DNA of 63,481 bases from Ruminococcus sp. (GTDB lineage: Bacteria; Bacillota_A; Clostridia; Oscillospirales; Ruminococcaceae), in assembly GCF_024684275.1 (NCBI RefSeq), contig NZ_JAIKXF010000029.1:1-63481 (forward strand), given 5' to 3'. Every line of letters begins with the position of its first letter. Position 1 is the stretch's first letter. Shown here in pieces: positions 25,158-34,883 of the stretch. The translations under genes and the position numbers were made by a program. The notes under the pieces were generated by a model. The model was not told the DNA's origin and made no database searches. It saw nothing but the letters and a program-made list of their open reading frames with translations.

Positions 25158-26459
25158 TTACTGTTCGATATATATCATGAATTCCATTTCCGAGGTCTCA
25201 TCAATGCGTCTGACATAGGCGTTTCCGCCGAGAGCCTTTGCTGTTTCGTGTACTACGTACAGTCCTATGCCGCAGCCGCTTTTGTCGGCGGCATTTGAGC
25301 CTCGCCAGTAGCTTCTGAATACGTATGGCAGCTCGTTTTCGGGGAGCAGTCCGCCCTTGTCGCGTACGGATATGCAGAACGCCTCGTCCTGCTTCATCAT
25401 ATCAACGGATATGCCGCTTCCGTCGCCGTATTTCAGCGCATTTTCAAGAAGCTGGCTCACAGCGCGGTACAGTGCGTATTTGTCGCTTTCCATTATCGGA
25501 GCCCCCTCGCACTTTACGGTAAAGGGTATGCGCAGAAGCGCCATTCGGTCTGTATATTCACTGCGGATAAGGTCTGCAAGCTCTGACAGAGGGAAAAGGC
25601 TCTTTTCTATGTCATAGCCGTCATTTGTCACCTCAGAGGCAGTCATCAGCTCGGCAGCCATTGACTCTATTTTTGCAGTATTGCTGTCTATCTTATCGGC
25701 TATGTCTTCGGTCATGCCCTTGTCAGAGTAAAGCCCCGTCCTGACTGCATCGGTGTAGAGACGTATATTCGCCACGGGAGTCTTTACGCCGTGGGCAATA
25801 GAGCTTACCAGCTTCTGGTGTTGTCCCTCAAGCATATGTATCCTTTGACTGCTGGCGGCAAGAACGTCCGAAAGCATATTCATGCCCCAGATATACTTGC
25901 CGAAGTATCGGCTCCTGCTCTCGGGGAGCTTCTGTATATTGCGCAGCCGTGCAAGCCTTTCGGGATAATCGGAAAGCCTGCGGAAGGGCTTGAATACTGC
26001 AAAGTGAATGAACAGCACAGCTCCAACGATGAGGGCAAAGCAGACGGCGAGCATGATATTTACCGCAAGCCTTATGCGCTTAATGATACTGTCTGAATAG
26101 GTGTACTGCACAAAGCCCGAGAGCTCGTTATTTCTGCCGTAGATACTGCATACTGCACATCTTCTGTCAACGGCTGTATAGAATACGCTGCCATTATTAT
26201 TCAGAGGGATATAGACTATGCTCTCGGGAGTATTGCTGCCGTAGGTCTTTTTCCATTCTGCTTTCCTTTCGGCTATAGTTTCATCGGGCGAAGCACCGTT
26301 TTCGGCAGCGTCTGATATTTCGCGGTTTATCCTGTTCACGGCAACATTACGGCTGCGGAGCTGATTCTTTACGGCAGAGCTGAAGCCCGAATTGAAGCCG
26401 ATTATCAGCGCCGTGAATACCACGGCTATTATTATGAGTGAGTGTATCAGCTTCTTCAT
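25158..26459 (-). CDS. Sensor histidine kinase
   Basis: 433 residues. Two membrane helices (about 5-27 and 132-154) frame an extracytoplasmic domain of about 105 residues. The cytoplasmic part has an H-box (VSSIAHGVKTPVANI), an N-box (LLENALKYGDG) and G-boxes (DKGGLLPENE and GCGIGLYVV). The H-box reads S-S-I-A-H-G-V-K-T-P, close to the BaeS/PhoR type. It overlaps the response-regulator gene by 4 bp and ends the five-gene operon with an ABC exporter and a C45-like hydrolase, so it probably senses the compound that the exporter handles. Confidence 0.92.
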   Translation of the reverse strand: MKKLIHSLIIIAVVFTALIIGFNSGFSSAVKNQLRSRNVAVNRINREISDAAENGASPDETIAERKAEWKKTYGSNTPESIVYIPLNNNGSVFYTAVDRRCAVCSIYGRNNELSGFVQYTYSDSIIKRIRLAVNIMLAVCFALIVGAVLFIHFAVFKPFRRLSDYPERLARLRNIQKLPESRSRYFGKYIWGMNMLSDVLAASSQRIHMLEGQHQKLVSSIAHGVKTPVANIRLYTDAVRTGLYSDKGMTEDIADKIDSNTAKIESMAAELMTASEVTNDGYDIEKSLFPLSELADLIRSEYTDRMALLRIPFTVKCEGAPIMESDKYALYRAVSQLLENALKYGDGSGISVDMMKQDEAFCISVRDKGGLLPENELPYVFRSYWRGSNAADKSGCGIGLYVVHETAKALGGNAYVRRIDETSEMEFMIYIEQ

Positions 26460-27136
26460 TGGCTGTCACCGAACTTGTAGCCCACCTTCCACACAGTCCG
26501 TATGAGCTGTGGGGAATTGGGATCGTTTTCAAGTTTTTCGCGGAGCCAGCGGATATGTACGCTGACTGTGCTGGGCTCGGTGAAGCAGTCTGTGCCCCAT
26601 ACCGCATTGAAAAGCTCGTCCTTGCTGACAGCCTCGCCCTTGTGCTCCATGAGATAGCGAAGCAGCTCAAATTCCTTTGCGTTGAGCCTGAGCTCTCTGC
26701 CTTCACGGGTGACTGTACGGGAATCAGGATCAAGGACTATGCCGCAGCAGGTGAGGGCGCTGCTCCCTGTCTCTGCGGATTTACGCTTTATAAGAGCCTT
26801 TATCTTAGCAGTGAGGACCTTGACTGAAAATGGCTTGTCGATGTAGTCGTCAGCACCTGTCTCATAGCCTAAAAGCTTGCTGTCCTCGTCGGTCATGGCA
26901 CTCATCATGAGTATCGGTATATCGCGGCTGCTGCGAATGGCGGTGCAGGTCTCATAGCCGTTCATGCGCGGCAGCATAACATCAAGCAGCACCAGTCGGG
27001 ATTCCTCCTCTTTAAGCAGCACAAGGGCTTCCTCGGCAGTTTCGCAAAGCCTTACCGAGAAGCCCTCTTTTTTTATGAAATCATGTACGAGCTGACCAAG
27101 CTCGGGATCGTCTTCAATAATAAGAATGTCGGTCAT
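26456..27136 (-). CDS. OmpR-family response regulator
   Basis: 226 residues. Receiver domain 1-115 with acidic pocket IIEDD, phospho-acceptor Asp52 in LLDVMLPRMNGYE and Lys in DKPFSVK. A winged-helix DNA-binding domain (130-226) follows, with FELLRYLMEHKGEAVSKDEL and VSVHIRWLREKLE. A likely target is the inverted repeat at 31837-31857 in front of the operon's first gene. It overlaps the histidine-kinase gene and follows the C45-like gene by 25 bp. Confidence 0.94.
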   Translation of the reverse strand: MTDILIIEDDPELGQLVHDFIKKEGFSVRLCETAEEALVLLKEEESRLVLLDVMLPRMNGYETCTAIRSSRDIPILMMSAMTDEDSKLLGYETGADDYIDKPFSVKVLTAKIKALIKRKSAETGSSALTCCGIVLDPDSRTVTREGRELRLNAKEFELLRYLMEHKGEAVSKDELFNAVWGTDCFTEPSTVSVHIRWLREKLENDPNSPQLIRTVWKVGYKFGDSQ

Positions 27137-27161
27137 AATTTTTATATCCTTTGGTAATATA

Positions 27162-28607
27162 TCATTTCCAGCTGCCTAAGTCTATGAACTCGGGTGAGTC
27201 CTCTACACCGTCTGCCCCTGTAAGTACAGCCTGCATGGTCTCTGTGGAATAGTCAGCGATAAACATATGCACCAGTCCGTCACTGCGTATGCGGTCAAGG
27301 TCGTTGTCGGTGCTCTCGCAGGTCATGAGCTCCTTGAAGCGGTCAAGGGTGATGTCCTTTTTGCCGCAGAACAGTTCTTTATAGCGCTGCCACCTGATGA
27401 GGTTGTTTGCCGCCTGAGATATATCCATGAGGTTCTGCTTTGTAACGAAGCAGTTTACTGCGCAGATATAATTGCTGTCCTCCCATGAATACTGTCTGTG
27501 GAGCTCAACAGAGCTGTCGCGTACTACAGGAGCGCCGGTGATAGTGATCTCCTCCTCGTCGGGATCGTCGCCTGGTTCAGGCAGCTGGTCCTCACGAACC
27601 GTAAAGAGCTCAGCCACAAGCGCTTCATTTTTGTCTGTGGCAAGAACATTGACACAGTAGGGATAGCTGTATGCGTTGGCAGCAAGGTACTCTGACGCTT
27701 CTCTTGCAGTGGTAAAGTTCTCAAGGGCGTATCTTATGCCATAGGTATAGCTGGTCTTGTTTTCACAGGTATATTTTACCATACTGCCGCTGCCCACGTC
27801 AAGCTCTCCAAGCATAACTCCGTCATTGTTCACGGCAGTGAGTATGGTCAGAAAGCCAAGATATGACAGAGAGGTGAAGCTTTTTTCGCCGTTCTTCATA
27901 TGTACAAGGGTATGGGCGCGGCATATCTGATTATCGCTGCCAAGCTGCCATTCCAGCAGACGTGCTGTGATGCGCTCGCCTGTTGCAGTGGCTTTGCCGT
28001 CGGCTGAGAGTGCGCTGCAAGCCGTATTTCTGAGAACGTCGGGTATGAACTGCATCAGCAGAGCTTCGTCGCGGCTGATGATACCGTCCTCAATGAAGCC
28101 TTCGGAATCGCCCTTCAATGCCTCAGCAAAGCCGTTAAGCTCCTGTTTGTAGTCATCGGGGAGAGCATTGTAAAAGGCGTCGGTGCGCTTCTTTATCCCC
28201 GAATAATCACCGTGGAGATGAGAGAATACAGCCTTGATGTTTTCGTAGATGTAGCCCTCGCACATTTCGGCGTATCCTGTATAGGCAAGGGGGATAGTCC
28301 TGCCGTAGGCTGCGCCTACCTGTTCGGGAGTGCCCTTTTCGTAATCGAGAGTTACGTCAAAATAGCTGTCCATGCACTCGATAACGCAGAGCCCGTCGTC
28401 GCTTTTTATGGTTTTGTTAGCTTTTTCCTTTGTAGGAGCCGTGCCCTCATAGTGATTGTCGATATATATGTCGGATACAGGGCGGAGAGTGCTCGGTCCC
28501 TGCTCGGGGAAAACGAAGTTGTCGTAGCCCTTGCGTCCGCAGCCTGCGGCTGAAGCCAATACCACCGCGGAAGCAGCAAGGACGGGGAATAATCTGTTCT
28601 TTTTCAT
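27162..28607 (-). CDS. C45-like Ntn-hydrolase/acyltransferase lipoprotein
   Basis: 481 residues. A lipoprotein signal (VLASAAGC) places it on the outer face of the membrane. The centre holds NTACSALSADGKATATGERITARLLEW, in which Cys-Ser-x-x-x...G-x-x-I-x-x-R-x-x-x-W is the nucleophile region of C45 peptidases and acyl-CoA:6-aminopenicillanate acyltransferase-like Ntn hydrolases. TILTAVNNDGVMLGE matches the following core strands. Normally the Cys is exposed by self-cleavage. A hydrolase that could cut amide bonds in an antimicrobial, embedded in an export/two-component operon, suggests a role in resistance or signalling. Substrate unknown. Confidence 0.7.
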   Translation of the reverse strand: MKKNRLFPVLAASAVVLASAAGCGRKGYDNFVFPEQGPSTLRPVSDIYIDNHYEGTAPTKEKANKTIKSDDGLCVIECMDSYFDVTLDYEKGTPEQVGAAYGRTIPLAYTGYAEMCEGYIYENIKAVFSHLHGDYSGIKKRTDAFYNALPDDYKQELNGFAEALKGDSEGFIEDGIISRDEALLMQFIPDVLRNTACSALSADGKATATGERITARLLEWQLGSDNQICRAHTLVHMKNGEKSFTSLSYLGFLTILTAVNNDGVMLGELDVGSGSMVKYTCENKTSYTYGIRYALENFTTAREASEYLAANAYSYPYCVNVLATDKNEALVAELFTVREDQLPEPGDDPDEEEITITGAPVVRDSSVELHRQYSWEDSNYICAVNCFVTKQNLMDISQAANNLIRWQRYKELFCGKKDITLDRFKELMTCESTDNDLDRIRSDGLVHMFIADYSTETMQAVLTGADGVEDSPEFIDLGSWK

Positions 28608-28617
28608 AGTACGCTCC

Positions 28618-29376
28618 TTACCAGCCGCGCTCCATGAGCCAGCTGCTCAGACGGCGTTCCCTGCCTGAAAGCTCTGCTTCTCCATCGAGCTTTCCAAGCT
28701 CTATCTCGCCCTGAATATCGCCGTCCATGAGATAGAGTACCTTGTCACTCATGGCTGCCACCTTTATGCTGTGAGTTACCATCATTATGCTTGTGCCTTC
28801 ACGGTTTGCAGCCACAAGCTCGCGCATGACGTCTGCCGCAGCCTTTGAGTTGAGAGCGCCTGTAGGCTCGTCTGCGAATATCACCTTTGGTTCGTTGATA
28901 AGAGCTCTGCAAAGGCAGGCGCGCTGGAGCTGTCCGCCCGAGACCTCGTTTACCTCATGCTCGGCAGTTTCGATTATATCCAGCCTGCGCATGAGAGATT
29001 CGGCGCGTTTGTTGGCTTCGCTCCGCGGCATTCCCGACTGATAGGCGGGAAGTACGATATTATCGAACACGCAGAGCTTTTTCATCATGTACATCTGCTG
29101 AAAGATAAAGCCCATTTCTGTAAGGCGGAGCTTTGACATTTCCTTTTTGCTTAGTGAGCTTATATCACGTCCGTTGAAATCCACCTTTCCCGAGGTCATA
29201 TTGTCCATGCCGCTGACGGTGTAGAGCAGAGTTGACTTGCCGCTTCCGCTGGGGCCCATGACGGTGACGAATTCGCCCTCGCCAAGCTCAAAGCTGATAT
29301 TTCTCAGCACATTGTTGCTGTTTTTCTTGATTATATATGTTTTGCACAGGTCCTTTACCTGTAAGACTTTATTCAT
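28618..29376 (-). CDS. ABC transporter ATP-binding protein (MacB/LolD type)
   Basis: 252 residues. Walker A GPSGSGKSTLLY, Q-loop FIFQQMYMMKKL, signature VSGGQLQRACLCRALIN, Walker B VIFADEPTGALN and the H-loop MMVTHSIKVAAM are all intact. The pattern is that of MacB/LolD/BceA ATPases that drive FtsX-type permeases. It lies 13 bp after the permease gene and 10 bp before the C45-like gene. Confidence 0.94.
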   Translation of the reverse strand: MNKVLQVKDLCKTYIIKKNSNNVLRNISFELGEGEFVTVMGPSGSGKSTLLYTVSGMDNMTSGKVDFNGRDISSLSKKEMSKLRLTEMGFIFQQMYMMKKLCVFDNIVLPAYQSGMPRSEANKRAESLMRRLDIIETAEHEVNEVSGGQLQRACLCRALINEPKVIFADEPTGALNSKAAADVMRELVAANREGTSIMMVTHSIKVAAMSDKVLYLMDGDIQGEIELGKLDGEAELSGRERRLSSWLMERGW

Positions 29377-29389
29377 CTGAATTCCTCCG

Positions 29390-31807
29390 TTATTCCTCGG
29401 ATATCTTCCAGATACCGATGTGTTTTATGTTTCTGAGGTTGATTATTGTTGTGAAAAGTACAGCCGCTGTGATTATTAGCGGTATCACTATGAAGCTTAC
29501 AGGAAGCTCGAAATAGAGCTTCATACCTGTTACCTCATACTGTGTCATGAAGCTTCCGAAGAATACCGAGCCTGCTGTCCACAGATATATTTCGCCGAGG
29601 ACTATCGAGACTGCAAGAAGTATCAGCATTCTCAGAAGATACCATGCCTTTATGGATATATTTCGGAATCCGAGGCTCTTGAGCAGAGCTGTCTCGGGTA
29701 CCTCCTCGGCTACGAAAATGCTCATGTAAAGATAGGTTATCAGCATGAGTATCAGCACTATAGCTCCGCCTACCACGTATTCAAACAGCATGAAAAGCGT
29801 GTCGAACTGGGTTACCTGTTCTCTCAGTGCCTGCATACCGTCCAATATCTGCTTCTCACCGAAAAGCTCTCTCATCTGAGCTAAAACGGCAGGCTTATCT
29901 TTTTCCGGCGCATCTATTGCTAAGCCTGTGCAGTAATTCCACTGTGCAAAGCCCTCATCGTATTCATCGCCCATAATGATGATAGGATCGCCGTTTTCCA
30001 TGTAGTCTGTCAGACCTGTTATTACTAACTCTCTTTCGTTCTCGACATAGTCTGTTCTGTCTTCGTTTTTCTCATTTATGCTCACCTTTATCACGTCGCC
30101 TACGTTTATACCAAGCTTTCCTGCGGTATAGGCACTCATTGCGGCTTCGTTTGCAAGCCTCGGAGCAGTTCCGCCCTTGCGGTATACCTGCTTTTCTGGC
30201 TCGCCCTTTTTCCAGAGCACATCAAAGTATTCATATTTGTCGTCTATCTTCATATATCCTCTGGCCGTATGCATGGAATTAACGTGGGCAGGTATATCTG
30301 CGTCAGCAAGCTTCTGATTTACGATGGTATAAAAGTCCTTACCTGTTTTTTCTTCCTCTTTGGCGATCTCATCCAACTGTTCAGAGGTGAAGTTAAAAGA
30401 AAAGTCATAGCTGCTGTACAGCCAGTACTGGGTATATTTAGGATTGATGACGCTGTTTCTTACGTTGAAGCCGAGAAGAACTATCACTGCTCCGAGTGAA
30501 TAGGATATAAGCAGGAATATGTAGCGCTTGAAGCGCATGAGTATATCCGTAAGAGCAATGAAAAACGGCACGGACATTTTCTTTCTCCTGTGGAGAAACA
30601 TGGGGAAGCGCTTGCTGAAGCGTTCGCCCCGGTTCTCGCCGTGAATGGCGTCGATAACGGATATTTTGTTTATCCTGCGCATTACGATGAGTGAGAACGC
30701 TATCATCATTATGATTATGGCAATAACGGATATTATGCCGATGAGTATCATCTGCCAGCGCTCGGGAAGTATGCAGTCGGGACCAAACATATTTATAAAG
30801 GCTCCTGCGACTGGCAGACCTGCGATTATTCCCACAATGCCGCCGATCACGGCAAAGGCGATGTACTTGGCGGCAAACAGCCAGCGGAAGCTGAATGAAT
30901 CAACTCCCAGAGCCTTCATCATGCCTATTTCCTTTTCCTCATTCTTCAGATCGGCTATCATGGTGAAGCGGATAGTCATGAATATTATCAGTATGAGGAA
31001 AACACTGACTATTACAACGAATACCGAGATTATCTCCATGAATATCACATCGTCGCTCATGCCCGTGTTATATGAAATGCTGAGTACGGGAATATCCTGA
31101 TCGTACATTTTTTCCTTGAACTCGCTTATCCTGTCCTCAGTGGCATTTTTCATGCATATATTGTATACGATGTATGAGCGGATATGTTTTTCGGTAAGCA
31201 CCTCATAATCTGCGTCAGAAACGATGTACCTGACAATGCCGTTGTCCATGTTGTCCTTGAATATACAGCATATCTCAAGCTCATATACCTCGCCCGTTTC
31301 CTTTGTGTACTTTACCTTGTCGCCAACCTTTACTCCCAGTGTGGACTGCACCTCGATAGGTATGGCGATACAGCCGTTTGGCACGTAGAACGGGCGGTCA
31401 TTGAGGTCGTATACAAGGTCATGTTCTCTGGGCATGGTAGTGAGCCCCTGTATCTTCATCATGTACATATACCTGTTCTCGTGCAGGTCGATATCGGGAT
31501 ATTCAATGGCAGTCTCGGATATCCTTGCAAGCTTTGTCCTGCTCCAGTCAGTGACGTCCTCTTCTTTTCCGAGAGCTTCGGATACCTTGTCGCCAAGATC
31601 TCCTTCGGTGAAGCGCTCAGACAGCACCCAGAACTGGGTGTCGGAGCTTTTGCAGAGCCGCTTTGCAGTGGCTTCACGGGTGAAATTGGAGAATATCTGC
31701 ACTGAGCCTGAGAAAACAAGCATCGAAGCTACAGATATGAATATGAATAGTATCACATTCAGACCTTTTTTGCGTTTAAGGTCACTTTTCAGCATTTTAA
31801 AAAACAT
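29390..31807 (-). CDS. FtsX/MacB-type ABC transporter permease
   Basis: 805 residues from ATG 31807 (AAAGGAGA upstream). The topology is an N-terminal helix (GLNVILFIFISVASMLVFSG), a large exported domain, three helices of a first FtsX unit (about 260-375), a helix at about 430, a second exported domain and a terminal FtsX unit of three helices. The length and duplicated FtsX arrangement resemble BceB/MacB-like exporters of peptides or lipids. First gene of the operon. Confidence 0.88.
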   Translation of the reverse strand: MFFKMLKSDLKRKKGLNVILFIFISVASMLVFSGSVQIFSNFTREATAKRLCKSSDTQFWVLSERFTEGDLGDKVSEALGKEEDVTDWSRTKLARISETAIEYPDIDLHENRYMYMMKIQGLTTMPREHDLVYDLNDRPFYVPNGCIAIPIEVQSTLGVKVGDKVKYTKETGEVYELEICCIFKDNMDNGIVRYIVSDADYEVLTEKHIRSYIVYNICMKNATEDRISEFKEKMYDQDIPVLSISYNTGMSDDVIFMEIISVFVVIVSVFLILIIFMTIRFTMIADLKNEEKEIGMMKALGVDSFSFRWLFAAKYIAFAVIGGIVGIIAGLPVAGAFINMFGPDCILPERWQMILIGIISVIAIIIMMIAFSLIVMRRINKISVIDAIHGENRGERFSKRFPMFLHRRKKMSVPFFIALTDILMRFKRYIFLLISYSLGAVIVLLGFNVRNSVINPKYTQYWLYSSYDFSFNFTSEQLDEIAKEEEKTGKDFYTIVNQKLADADIPAHVNSMHTARGYMKIDDKYEYFDVLWKKGEPEKQVYRKGGTAPRLANEAAMSAYTAGKLGINVGDVIKVSINEKNEDRTDYVENERELVITGLTDYMENGDPIIIMGDEYDEGFAQWNYCTGLAIDAPEKDKPAVLAQMRELFGEKQILDGMQALREQVTQFDTLFMLFEYVVGGAIVLILMLITYLYMSIFVAEEVPETALLKSLGFRNISIKAWYLLRMLILLAVSIVLGEIYLWTAGSVFFGSFMTQYEVTGMKLYFELPVSFIVIPLIITAAVLFTTIINLRNIKHIGIWKISEE

Positions 31808-31836
31808 GGCTATCTCCTTTGCTGTGATCATCTGAT

Positions 31837-31857
31837 ACTATGATAACACATCATAGT
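31837..31857. promoter_or_regulatory. Inverted repeat upstream of ABC/two-component operon
   Basis: ACTATGAT-AACAC-ATCATAGT, perfect 8-bp arms, 30 bp before the permease ATG. A TATGAT within it could be a -10 box for the minus strand, although no good -35 is seen, which would fit activation by the operon's own response regulator. Confidence 0.5.
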
Positions 31858-31917
31858 TTAAAAAGTCTTTAAAAAATAAAGAAAAATGAAAAATTGACGA
31901 AAATCGCAATAAGTGTG

Positions 31918-31946
31918 ATGACAAATAGCGGGATATGTGATATAAT
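31918..31946 (+). promoter_or_regulatory. Promoter of EF-hand-like lipoprotein gene
   Basis: ATGACA (31918-31923), 17-bp spacer, TATAAT (31941-31946); 62 bp before the ATG. Confidence 0.6.
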
Positions 31947-32008
31947 CAGATTGTACGATGTACAGAGACATCGGAAAATCAAGATAATCTCATTACGGAG
32001 GCAAGAGC

Positions 32009-33304
32009 ATGAAAAGGTTCATGGCTATTCTTTGTATGACCGCACTTTTATGCGGCTGTTCATCAAAAAATACAAGCAGCAGTTCTTCTCAGCCTGCTGC
32101 TTCAGGTAATAATACAGGTTCGGAGGTGTCTACAGAGGCTGATACAGCCGGCGGCTCACAGGAGGGGACCACTGAGAATAACGCTCCTACTGATCCGAAT
32201 CTGGAGAGCGATCCCTCAGAAATACTTGTAAACGGCGAAAAGACCGATATGAGCACAGTTTCAAACGTGAGCTGGGACAAGGTATACCGCTCTGCGCTGG
32301 AGGACTTCAAGAAGTCGGATAAATTCAGTGACGACGCGCGTTTTACCGTCTATGACATCAACGACGACCATGTACCTGAGCTAATAATATCATACGGCGG
32401 CTACGGTGACAAGACATTCTTAGTCAAGACTCTCAGCCAAAGCGTTTTCACTGAGTTTGAGCCGATGACAGGCTGTGACCAGCTCTCATACGTCATGGAC
32501 AGAAGCCTTCTGACAGCTGTCCGTCTGCACGACAATATACAGGTACAGAACATTCAGCTTTACCGTATCAAGAGCGGTGTAATGGCAAATGTAGGTTCGT
32601 TCCAGCGTTCATCCAGCGCAGCAAAGGTTGACGGCGTTCCGGTCACCGACGATAAGTTCGATGAGGAATACACACATTATATATCAGGCGTTATCAAGAG
32701 CATGGGCTTGGATTTCGGCTTTGACGACGCCACCATTGATGCAGCCCTCGGCAGCGCCGACAGCTGGGAAAAGGGCTATGAGGCAGTACTTAACGATTAC
32801 CTTAAATATAAGAAGGCAAACGACGATAATCACTTCTCACTTTACGATATAAACGGCGATGACGTCCCCGAGCTTTTTGTTTCCGGCGGATACCACTACG
32901 GTCCGTATGTTGACATATTCTCATGGAACGGATGTGTAGTCCCTGTAGGTTCATTTGGCACAGACGGTACTATCGGCTTTGCTCCCGACAGCAAGGAGCT
33001 CATTTCACTTGTTGATAACCCGAGCTATACCGCAGGCAGCGTTTACAGCTTCGATACAGAGGGCAATTATAAGTTCTCAGAGCTGTTCAGCTACGGAAAT
33101 ACAGAAAACAGCAAGCAGCAGGACGAAAATGCCGAGGTCATCTACAAGGTGAACGGTCAGCTCACAGATAAGAGCGACTACGAAAAGCAGGTCAAGGAAA
33201 AGGTCAAGAAGTCCTATTATGTTCTTGGTCAGGACAACGACATTACCGCAGACACTGTAAAGAGCGTAGGCGAGGGAAAGTACAAAGAGGCTTCCAAAAA
33301 ATAA
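32009..33304 (+). CDS. Lipoprotein with two EF-hand-like repeats
   Basis: 431 residues. The lipobox LLCGC ends the signal. A Ser/Thr/Glu-rich stalk leads to two related domains, each with a calcium-loop-like motif followed by PEL: DINDDHVPELIISYGG and DINGDDVPELFVSGGY. This D-x-N-x-D-x-x-P-E-L pattern is common in ruminococcal and clostridial surface proteins of unknown role. CGGAGG precedes the ATG. A single-gene unit with its own promoter and terminator. Confidence 0.82.
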   Translation: MKRFMAILCMTALLCGCSSKNTSSSSSQPAASGNNTGSEVSTEADTAGGSQEGTTENNAPTDPNLESDPSEILVNGEKTDMSTVSNVSWDKVYRSALEDFKKSDKFSDDARFTVYDINDDHVPELIISYGGYGDKTFLVKTLSQSVFTEFEPMTGCDQLSYVMDRSLLTAVRLHDNIQVQNIQLYRIKSGVMANVGSFQRSSSAAKVDGVPVTDDKFDEEYTHYISGVIKSMGLDFGFDDATIDAALGSADSWEKGYEAVLNDYLKYKKANDDNHFSLYDINGDDVPELFVSGGYHYGPYVDIFSWNGCVVPVGSFGTDGTIGFAPDSKELISLVDNPSYTAGSVYSFDTEGNYKFSELFSYGNTENSKQQDENAEVIYKVNGQLTDKSDYEKQVKEKVKKSYYVLGQDNDITADTVKSVGEGKYKEASKK

Positions 33305-33318
33305 CAGATCATCAGAAT

Positions 33319-33363
33319 AAAAGGCTTGAAAGCACATGGATAACGGCTTTCGGGCCTTTTTTT
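33319..33363 (+). terminator. Terminator of lipoprotein gene
   Basis: AAAAGGC-n2-GAAAGC (33319-33333) pairs with GCTTTC-n3-CCTTTT (33346-33360) and is followed by T residues. Confidence 0.6.
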
Positions 33364-33377
33364 GATATAAAAAGCAA

Positions 33378-33400
33378 GAGCTCCCGAAAGTCGGAAGCTC
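33378..33400 (-). terminator. Terminator of adaptor gene
   Basis: GAGCTCCCG pairs with CGGAAGCTC with one wobble, loop AAAGT, followed on the minus strand by a T-rich tract. Confidence 0.6.
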
Positions 33401-33411
33401 ATATTTTTTGC

Positions 33412-34845
33412 TTATTTCTCCGGCGGAGTAAGATCAAGTGAGTCTCCGTCGGAAACGCCTCTTGGGTTTGTGAGTACGAGGTCGTTTTCATGGATATTAT
33501 CTGAGGTGACCTCAAGATAATCATCTCCGTCAAAGCCCTTTTCGATCTTGCGCTTTGAGATTATGTATTCGCCCTTGCTGTTTCTGGAAGCGACGAATAC
33601 GTAGTATCCGCCTTCGTTGCTGCTTATAACGGCATCATAGGGAATGCAGAGTGCGTTCTCGCGCTTGTCAAGAATTATCTTCACATTTGCAGTTTCTCCT
33701 ATAGCAAGCTTGCTGTCGCTGTCGTCGATGCCGACATCTACTGTATAGCCCTCTTCACTCTGATTTTCGCCAGATGCAGACTTTCTTTCGATACGCTTTA
33801 CCGTGCCGTTTACTGCCTTGTCGCCTGTAGAAGCTGTTTTGATCTCAGCAGACATATCCTCACTTATCTTGTTGATGTCAGCCTCGCCGACCTTGCCTGA
33901 GATAAGGAACTTTGAAGCGTTTGAGATAGTAAAGAGTTCAGCTGATGAGGGTATCTTGCCTGAAACGGCATTTACCTGTGTTACAACGCCGTCCTTCGGG
34001 GACTTGATGACACAGCGGTCGATCTTGTCCTGAAGAGCCTTGAGCTCCTTGTTTGAGTCAGCGGAAGTTGCAGTTGTTTTCTCGGCATCGAGAGCATCCT
34101 GAGCCTTTTTGATCTCAGCGTCAGCTTTTTTTACAGTCTCCGCATAAGCAGCTTTTGCCGCAGGGATAGCATTTTCAAAATCAGGGAGTTTTGCTTTGAG
34201 CTCGTCTGCTTCATTGCCTATTTTGCCTGCTCTTTCGAGGATAGACTCCCAATTGGCTTTTTTTGCATTTGCATCGTCGCCTGTAGCTGCAACCATTTCA
34301 TCGTATGCGCGGTCAGCTTCGCCGATGAGAGCGTTGTACTGATCTACCATGTTGTTATAGTCAACATAAGCCTGATCGCGTCTTGATGTAGCGTTTTCGA
34401 TCTCTTGCTGAGCTTTTTTGACGTTATCATCTTTTGCTTTTTTTGCGTCGCTGAGCTTTTTCTCGTTGGCGGCATGAGCGTTCTTTGCGTCGTTCTGAGC
34501 TTTTGTCTTCATGTCTTCGATCTGCTTTTTGAGATCGGAGGAATCAAATTCACAGAGAACGTCGCCTTTTTTTACCTTATCGCCAACCTTTACGCTGAGC
34601 TTTTTGACCTTGAGGTCAGTTTCACCTTTTACTGTGACCTTGTCGCTGCCGGCTACCGATCCGGTCATACTTACATTTTTTTCAAGATCACGGTATTTGA
34701 TGTACTCGCAGCCGCTTGATTTTTCAGTGTCCTGAGTTTTCGTCTTGCCGTCGGCGAGACCTGCAAAGAAGAACACAGCTATGCCGATGATAGCGATTAT
34801 CAGCACTGCTAAAAGGATCTTTAGTAGTTTACTCGATCTTTCCAT
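33412..34845 (-). CDS. HlyD/MacA-type efflux adaptor (orphan)
   Basis: 477 residues from 34845 (AGGAGATG upstream). An N-terminal membrane helix (ILLAVLIIAIIGIAVFFFAGL) precedes a biotinyl-lipoyl-like half-motif VKGETDLKVKKLSVKVGDKV. A long Lys/Ala/Glu-rich coiled coil (about 125-285) follows, then the second half-motif VIKSPKDGVVTQVNAVSGKIP and a beta-barrel with GETANVKIILDKRE. This is the membrane-fusion adaptor of a MacAB-like ABC exporter. Its partner permease and ATPase are not adjacent; the nearest candidates are the genes at 28618-31807, which have their own regulation. Confidence 0.88.
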   Translation of the reverse strand: MERSSKLLKILLAVLIIAIIGIAVFFFAGLADGKTKTQDTEKSSGCEYIKYRDLEKNVSMTGSVAGSDKVTVKGETDLKVKKLSVKVGDKVKKGDVLCEFDSSDLKKQIEDMKTKAQNDAKNAHAANEKKLSDAKKAKDDNVKKAQQEIENATSRRDQAYVDYNNMVDQYNALIGEADRAYDEMVAATGDDANAKKANWESILERAGKIGNEADELKAKLPDFENAIPAAKAAYAETVKKADAEIKKAQDALDAEKTTATSADSNKELKALQDKIDRCVIKSPKDGVVTQVNAVSGKIPSSAELFTISNASKFLISGKVGEADINKISEDMSAEIKTASTGDKAVNGTVKRIERKSASGENQSEEGYTVDVGIDDSDSKLAIGETANVKIILDKRENALCIPYDAVISSNEGGYYVFVASRNSKGEYIISKRKIEKGFDGDDYLEVTSDNIHENDLVLTNPRGVSDGDSLDLTPPEK

Positions 34846-34883
34846 ATAAACATCTCCTTCAGAAATGACATTAAGTCTTCTAT

